Positions 61,275 through 64,000 of a stretch of DNA of 64,000 nucleotides are shown piece by piece. Position 1 is the stretch's first letter; each line of letters starts with the position of its first letter. A program made the position numbers and the translations under genes. The notes under the pieces were generated by a model. That model was not told where the DNA came from. It searched no databases and was given only the letters and a program-made list of their open reading frames with translations. The DNA lies in the NCBI RefSeq assembly GCF_001612825.1, contig NZ_BDBE01000030.1, forward strand, positions 186,001 to 250,000. The letters are read 5' to 3'. The DNA comes from Nocardia caishijiensis NBRC 108228 (GTDB lineage: Bacteria; Actinomycetota; Actinomycetes; Mycobacteriales; Mycobacteriaceae).

Positions 61275-62459
61275 TCAGTATCCGGCGGCGCTCAGTCGGC
61301 AGTCCGCCTCCAGCAGCATCCATCCGCTCAGCTGAACCGAGAGATCACGGGGCGGCTCGGTCCCGGTGTCACCGAGCTGGCTCAGCGTGGCCGCCACCGA
61401 GACCGGCCGAGACCAGTCGGATCCGAACAGCGGTAGCCCGTCGACCTCGCCGCGATGCGCCCAGGCCGCCCGTGCGGAAGTCCGCACGATTCTCGCGGCC
61501 GTCGGATCGCCGAGGGCGAGTGCGGTTTCGGACAGATAGCGCGCGAGGATGCCCATGAACAATCCGGAGTCGTCATCGGTGGCGCCGATGATCACACCGT
61601 TGTCGGTGAGCAGATCGTCGACCACGGCGACCAGCACGGCCGCGCGCTCGCGGTACACGGGGTCTCCTGTGCGCGAGAACAATTCGGTGTCGAGCCCGAT
61701 CGCGACGCCCTGACAGTAGGTGTGCACCGTGCGGTCGACCGCGCCGCCGGGCTCGTGCACACCGTCGAGAACCAGCCCGCTGGCGGGATCGCGCAGCCGG
61801 GTGTGCAGGAACTCCGCCAGCCGGGCAGCGCGGGCGAGATCACCGAGCCGGGCCAGGGCGATGCCTGTCGGTCCGATCGCGGGGGTGTTGTAGAAGTCGT
61901 CGCCCGAACGCCACGGTACGGCACCGAGCTTCGGATTCCAGCCCTCGACCACGGCCCCGCGCAGGTCGTTCACCGCGTCCTCGAAGCACACACCCGGCAG
62001 CCGTCGCGCGCGGTCGAGCGCGAGCAGCAACCACGCCATGTCGTCGTAGTACCGGTTCGTCCACCCGGTGACGTTGCGGGTCCGGATCCCCCGTGCCAGC
62101 GCCACCACCCGGTCGACGCGCTCGGGTGTGCGGGCGCGCTCGGCGGCGTCGATCGCGCAATCGACCAGGTGGGCCTGCCACCAATAGCACCACCGCCCGA
62201 ACGACTGGTCGGTGAGCGAGGCGGGCCAGACCAGAGTGCCGAGTTGCCGCTGCGGCAACCCCCACAGTGATCGGACGTGCCGGGTGACGATCGCCCGCTC
62301 GGCCAGGTCGGCGCGCCGTCCGCTCTCCCCTGGCACCGCCGCGCCACCGCGCGTGATCGCGCCGGTCCTGGTCGGCGGGGACAGTGCGGTGAGTGCCACC
62401 GCCGCGCCCGCGCCCCACAGCACCCGGCGGCGGCTGATCCCGTTGCCGTGCCGCTCCAC
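61275..62459 (-). CDS. Tat-exported GH76-like alpha-1,6-mannanase-type hydrolase
   Basis: 394-aa exported enzyme. N-terminus GNGISRRRVLWGAGAAVALT contains the twin-arginine signal. The mature (alpha/alpha)6 domain has WWQAHLVDCAIDA, RNVTGWTNRYYDDMAWLLLA with the paired Asp residues (YYDDMAW) of the GH76 catalytic site, GDDFYNTPAIGPTGIALARL and DDDSGLFMGILARYL. GH76 enzymes cleave alpha-1,6-mannan, the core of fungal mannan and of actinobacterial lipomannan/LAM. Possible roles are fungal glycan use or remodelling of its own lipoglycans. It has a long upstream region with no gene. Confidence 0.82.
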   Translation of the reverse strand: MERHGNGISRRRVLWGAGAAVALTALSPPTRTGAITRGGAAVPGESGRRADLAERAIVTRHVRSLWGLPQRQLGTLVWPASLTDQSFGRWCYWWQAHLVDCAIDAAERARTPERVDRVVALARGIRTRNVTGWTNRYYDDMAWLLLALDRARRLPGVCFEDAVNDLRGAVVEGWNPKLGAVPWRSGDDFYNTPAIGPTGIALARLGDLARAARLAEFLHTRLRDPASGLVLDGVHEPGGAVDRTVHTYCQGVAIGLDTELFSRTGDPVYRERAAVLVAVVDDLLTDNGVIIGATDDDSGLFMGILARYLSETALALGDPTAARIVRTSARAAWAHRGEVDGLPLFGSDWSRPVSVAATLSQLGDTGTEPPRDLSVQLSGWMLLEADCRLSAAGY

Positions 62460-62988
62460 TCGACTCCCTCACTGGACACCATCCCGGGCCAGGCACCGTA
62501 TCGCCGCTGCCCGGCGTCGGCATGGCCGACCGGTGAACCGTGCCGGTGACGCGCGCATCGATCGGCTGAACACGGCATCGCGCCACCGTCGGAAACGCGC
62601 GACAGGCGACACGAGAGATGTTCGGCCGCAGGATGTCTCACCATTGTCGGCCCACAACGGCTACGGTGGTGCCGTGGCAAGGGACGAGACGTCCCACCGG
62701 CCCGCAGATCGTGCGGGTGCTCGAAGGCCACGGGGTCGAAGAAACAGCAAGCGTCACCGAGCTCGACGGTGCGGATACACAGGCGTATTCGTGCCGCTGC
62801 GCGGCGGTGCCGTGTTGATGTCGTTGGGGTAGCCAGGATGTGACGAACACGATGCTGACAAGTAGCCATTCGCAGCATTTCTCGTGTCGAAGCCATGTCT
62901 TTTCGCGAGTCATCCCCAAAACTGTCGACGATGCGGTAACTTAGCGGCTGCTTTGCCAATGATTGTCTGTGTGAAAGGAATTGGGTTC
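62460..62988. other. 529-bp intergenic region between GH76-like and LGFP genes
   Basis: No convincing gene. A 67-codon frame at 62618-62818 on the plus strand is open but lacks a ribosome site and a clear family. The 13-mer CGATGCGGTAACT at 62929-62941, about 50 bp before the LGFP start, recurs at 8430-8442 before the condensation-domain gene and may include a promoter -10 element (TAACT). Confidence 0.4.
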
Positions 62989-63327
62989 ATGGGATTCGAA
63001 GCCACGGGAGCGATCGGCGACCACTACAACGAAGCCGGTGGCGCGTCGAGCCCCCTCGGCGAGCCGATCTCGGCGGAACTGGATGCCCCCAACGGCGGCA
63101 AGTACCAGGAGTTCACCGGCGGCGTCATCTACTTCAAGCTCCCCACCGGGGCCAAGACCGTCTACGGCGCGATCCGTCAGGCGTGGGAGGCCGAGGGCGG
63201 CGCGGGCGGCCGTCTCGGCTACCCGACCTCCGACGAGCAGGACATCGAGGGCGGCAAGATCAGCCACTTCGAGAACGGTACGATCAGCTACTCGATCGCC
63301 GACGATGCGGTGACGATCAACGCCTAG
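62989..63327 (+). CDS. LGFP-repeat protein without signal peptide
   Basis: 112-aa protein made of two LGFP repeats, the motif found in actinobacterial envelope proteins such as Psp/mycolyltransferase C-termini: AIGDHYNEAGGASSPLGEPI in the first and AIRQAWEAEGGAGGRLGYPT in the second, each followed by an aromatic strand (YQEFTGGVIYF, SHFENGTISY). ATG 62989 has AAAGGAA 10 bp upstream. No signal peptide or membrane segment precedes the repeats, so export by a standard route is not evident. A terminator follows. Confidence 0.8.
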   Translation: MGFEATGAIGDHYNEAGGASSPLGEPISAELDAPNGGKYQEFTGGVIYFKLPTGAKTVYGAIRQAWEAEGGAGGRLGYPTSDEQDIEGGKISHFENGTISYSIADDAVTINA

Positions 63328-63341
63328 CGTGATCTTCGCCG

Positions 63342-63372
63342 GTGGGCACCGATCCGACGGGTCGGTGCCCAC
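63342..63372 (+). terminator. Hairpin after LGFP gene
   Basis: Perfect 11-bp stem GTGGGCACCGA / TCGGTGCCCAC with a 9-nt loop, 14 bp after the LGFP stop. Confidence 0.75.
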
Positions 63373-63466
63373 TGTCGTGTCCCGGTCTTGATCGGCCAAG
63401 GCCTGCGTATTCGCTCGGTAGCGGGGTACACGCCACCCACCTGAATTGTCGATGATGGGAGGCGTC

Positions 63467-64000
63467 ATGGTGAACGTCGACGAGAAAGGCACGACCGGGC
63501 GAGGCGGACGACTGCACATCCCACGCAGCCGCGGCGCGCTCGGCGGCCTCGCGGTGCTGCTCCTCGGTCTCTGGGGTGCGCTCATACCGTTCATCGGGCC
63601 GTACTTCGATTTCGCCTACACACCCGACGAGCCGTGGGTCTGGACGACGGCACGCGGCTGGTTGCAGGTGCTACCCGGTGTGGTCGCGATCGTGGGTGGC
63701 CTGCTGATGTTGATGAGCCGCAACCGGGTGGTCGCCAGTTTCGGCGCCTGGCTCGGTGTGGCCGCGGGCGCGTGGTTCGTGATCGGACCGTTCCTCGCCG
63801 CACTGTTCCGGCTCGGGGACATGGGTGAACCGGTGGCCGGGTCGGACGTCAAGCGCGCACTGGTGCAGCTGACGTTCTTCTACGGGCTCGGCGCACTGAT
63901 CCTGTTCTTCGCCGCCGGCTCGCTGGGCAGGCTGTCGGTCCGCAGCACCCGTGACATCGCTTTCGCCGAACGTACCCGCGTGGTCGGGGACGAACGGGCT
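63467..64000 (+). CDS. Membrane protein, 3' end cut by window edge
   Basis: At least 178 codons remain open at the right edge. After a basic head (GRGGRLHIPRSRGAL) come helices at about residues 28-48, 66-83, 90-115 and 140-160, with the loop FIGPYFDFAYTPDEPWVWTT. GGGAGG lies 6 bp before ATG 63467. I recognise the general type (actinobacterial multi-helix membrane protein) but no family. It ends beyond the window. Confidence 0.65.
   Translation, partial: MVNVDEKGTTGRGGRLHIPRSRGALGGLAVLLLGLWGALIPFIGPYFDFAYTPDEPWVWTTARGWLQVLPGVVAIVGGLLMLMSRNRVVASFGAWLGVAAGAWFVIGPFLAALFRLGDMGEPVAGSDVKRALVQLTFFYGLGALILFFAAGSLGRLSVRSTRDIAFAERTRVVGDERA

Noticed and set aside
62618..62818. 67-codon frame in the long intergenic region
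   Set aside because: No ribosome site, mixed third-position composition and no family resemblance.
1..64000. tRNA, rRNA, CRISPR array, insertion sequence, prophage or attachment site
   Set aside because: None seen on either strand: no transposase or integrase frames, no regular direct-repeat array, and no tRNA-like cloverleaf noticed by eye; a tRNA scan was not possible here.

Overview
This window is about 64 kb of high-GC DNA from an actinobacterium. A member of the Nocardiaceae, most likely Nocardia, fits best. The reasons are a DUF397/XRE (DUF5753-type) regulator pair, an LppX/LprAFG-type lipoprotein, a GpgS-type glycosyltransferase, a LigC-type ligase overlapping a PolD-type primase-polymerase, a DUF574-type methyltransferase, secreted actinobacterial lipases and many FadE/SDR/TetR genes. 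This assignment is inference from gene content. I see no rRNA, tRNA, insertion sequence, integrase or CRISPR array. Coding density and codon use are even, so the window looks like ordinary chromosome with accessory biosynthetic patches.

Layout. 1-5.7 kb: FAD monooxygenase (cut by the left edge) divergent from a TetR gene with a palindromic intergenic region; a type II thioesterase; DUF2784; a zinc-ribbon/SDR protein divergent from a TetR gene; a membrane protein. 5.7-8.3 kb: LigC/PolD repair pair and a cold-shock protein. 8.5-14 kb: a compact unusual group made of a free-standing condensation-domain protein that converges on a three-gene operon joined by ATGA overlaps (HMA-tailed protein, Y4yA-like fold-type III PLP enzyme, CysK-rhodanese fusion). 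This is my leading candidate for an undescribed biosynthetic system. 14-16.5 kb: CBS protein, small proteins and a DUF397/XRE pair surrounded by four copies of one motif. 16.9-24.9 kb: NAD(P)-binding protein, lipoprotein, two secreted lipases, PucR regulator, a HAD-like protein with an altered active-site motif, and an ECF sigma/DoxX divergent pair. 24.9-31.2 kb: two flavoenzymes, glutathione peroxidase, DUF574 methyltransferase and an LppX-like lipoprotein.

31.4-35.9 kb: a second biosynthetic-looking operon of cytochrome b5-desaturase fusion, type III polyketide synthase and cyclic-peptide-type ABC exporter, closed by a strong terminator. 36-41 kb: GpgS, a TerD/TerA-like protein, IlvD and an MHYT sensor. 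41-49.5 kb: a TetR gene divergent from a tightly overlapping eight-gene acyl-CoA catabolic operon (thiolase, two SDRs, MaoC, APH-like kinase, three acyl-CoA dehydrogenases). A TetR-type operator lies in front of it, and its core recurs before a distant enoyl-reductase-like gene at 55.6 kb.

49.5-64 kb: small HAD-like protein; SDR; two tandem copies of an [NDH-2-like flavoprotein + SigJ-type ECF sigma factor] module with a shared promoter motif, where the flavoprotein of one copy carries a 1-nt frameshift in its FAD motif; enoyl-reductase-like protein; DUF6480-like protein; D,D-carboxypeptidase; MFS exporter; a 52-aa small protein; a helical-repeat-like protein next to a Tat-exported GH76-like enzyme; an LGFP-repeat protein without a signal peptide; and a membrane protein cut by the right edge. 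Many convergent gene pairs are closed by long perfect hairpins, listed as terminators.
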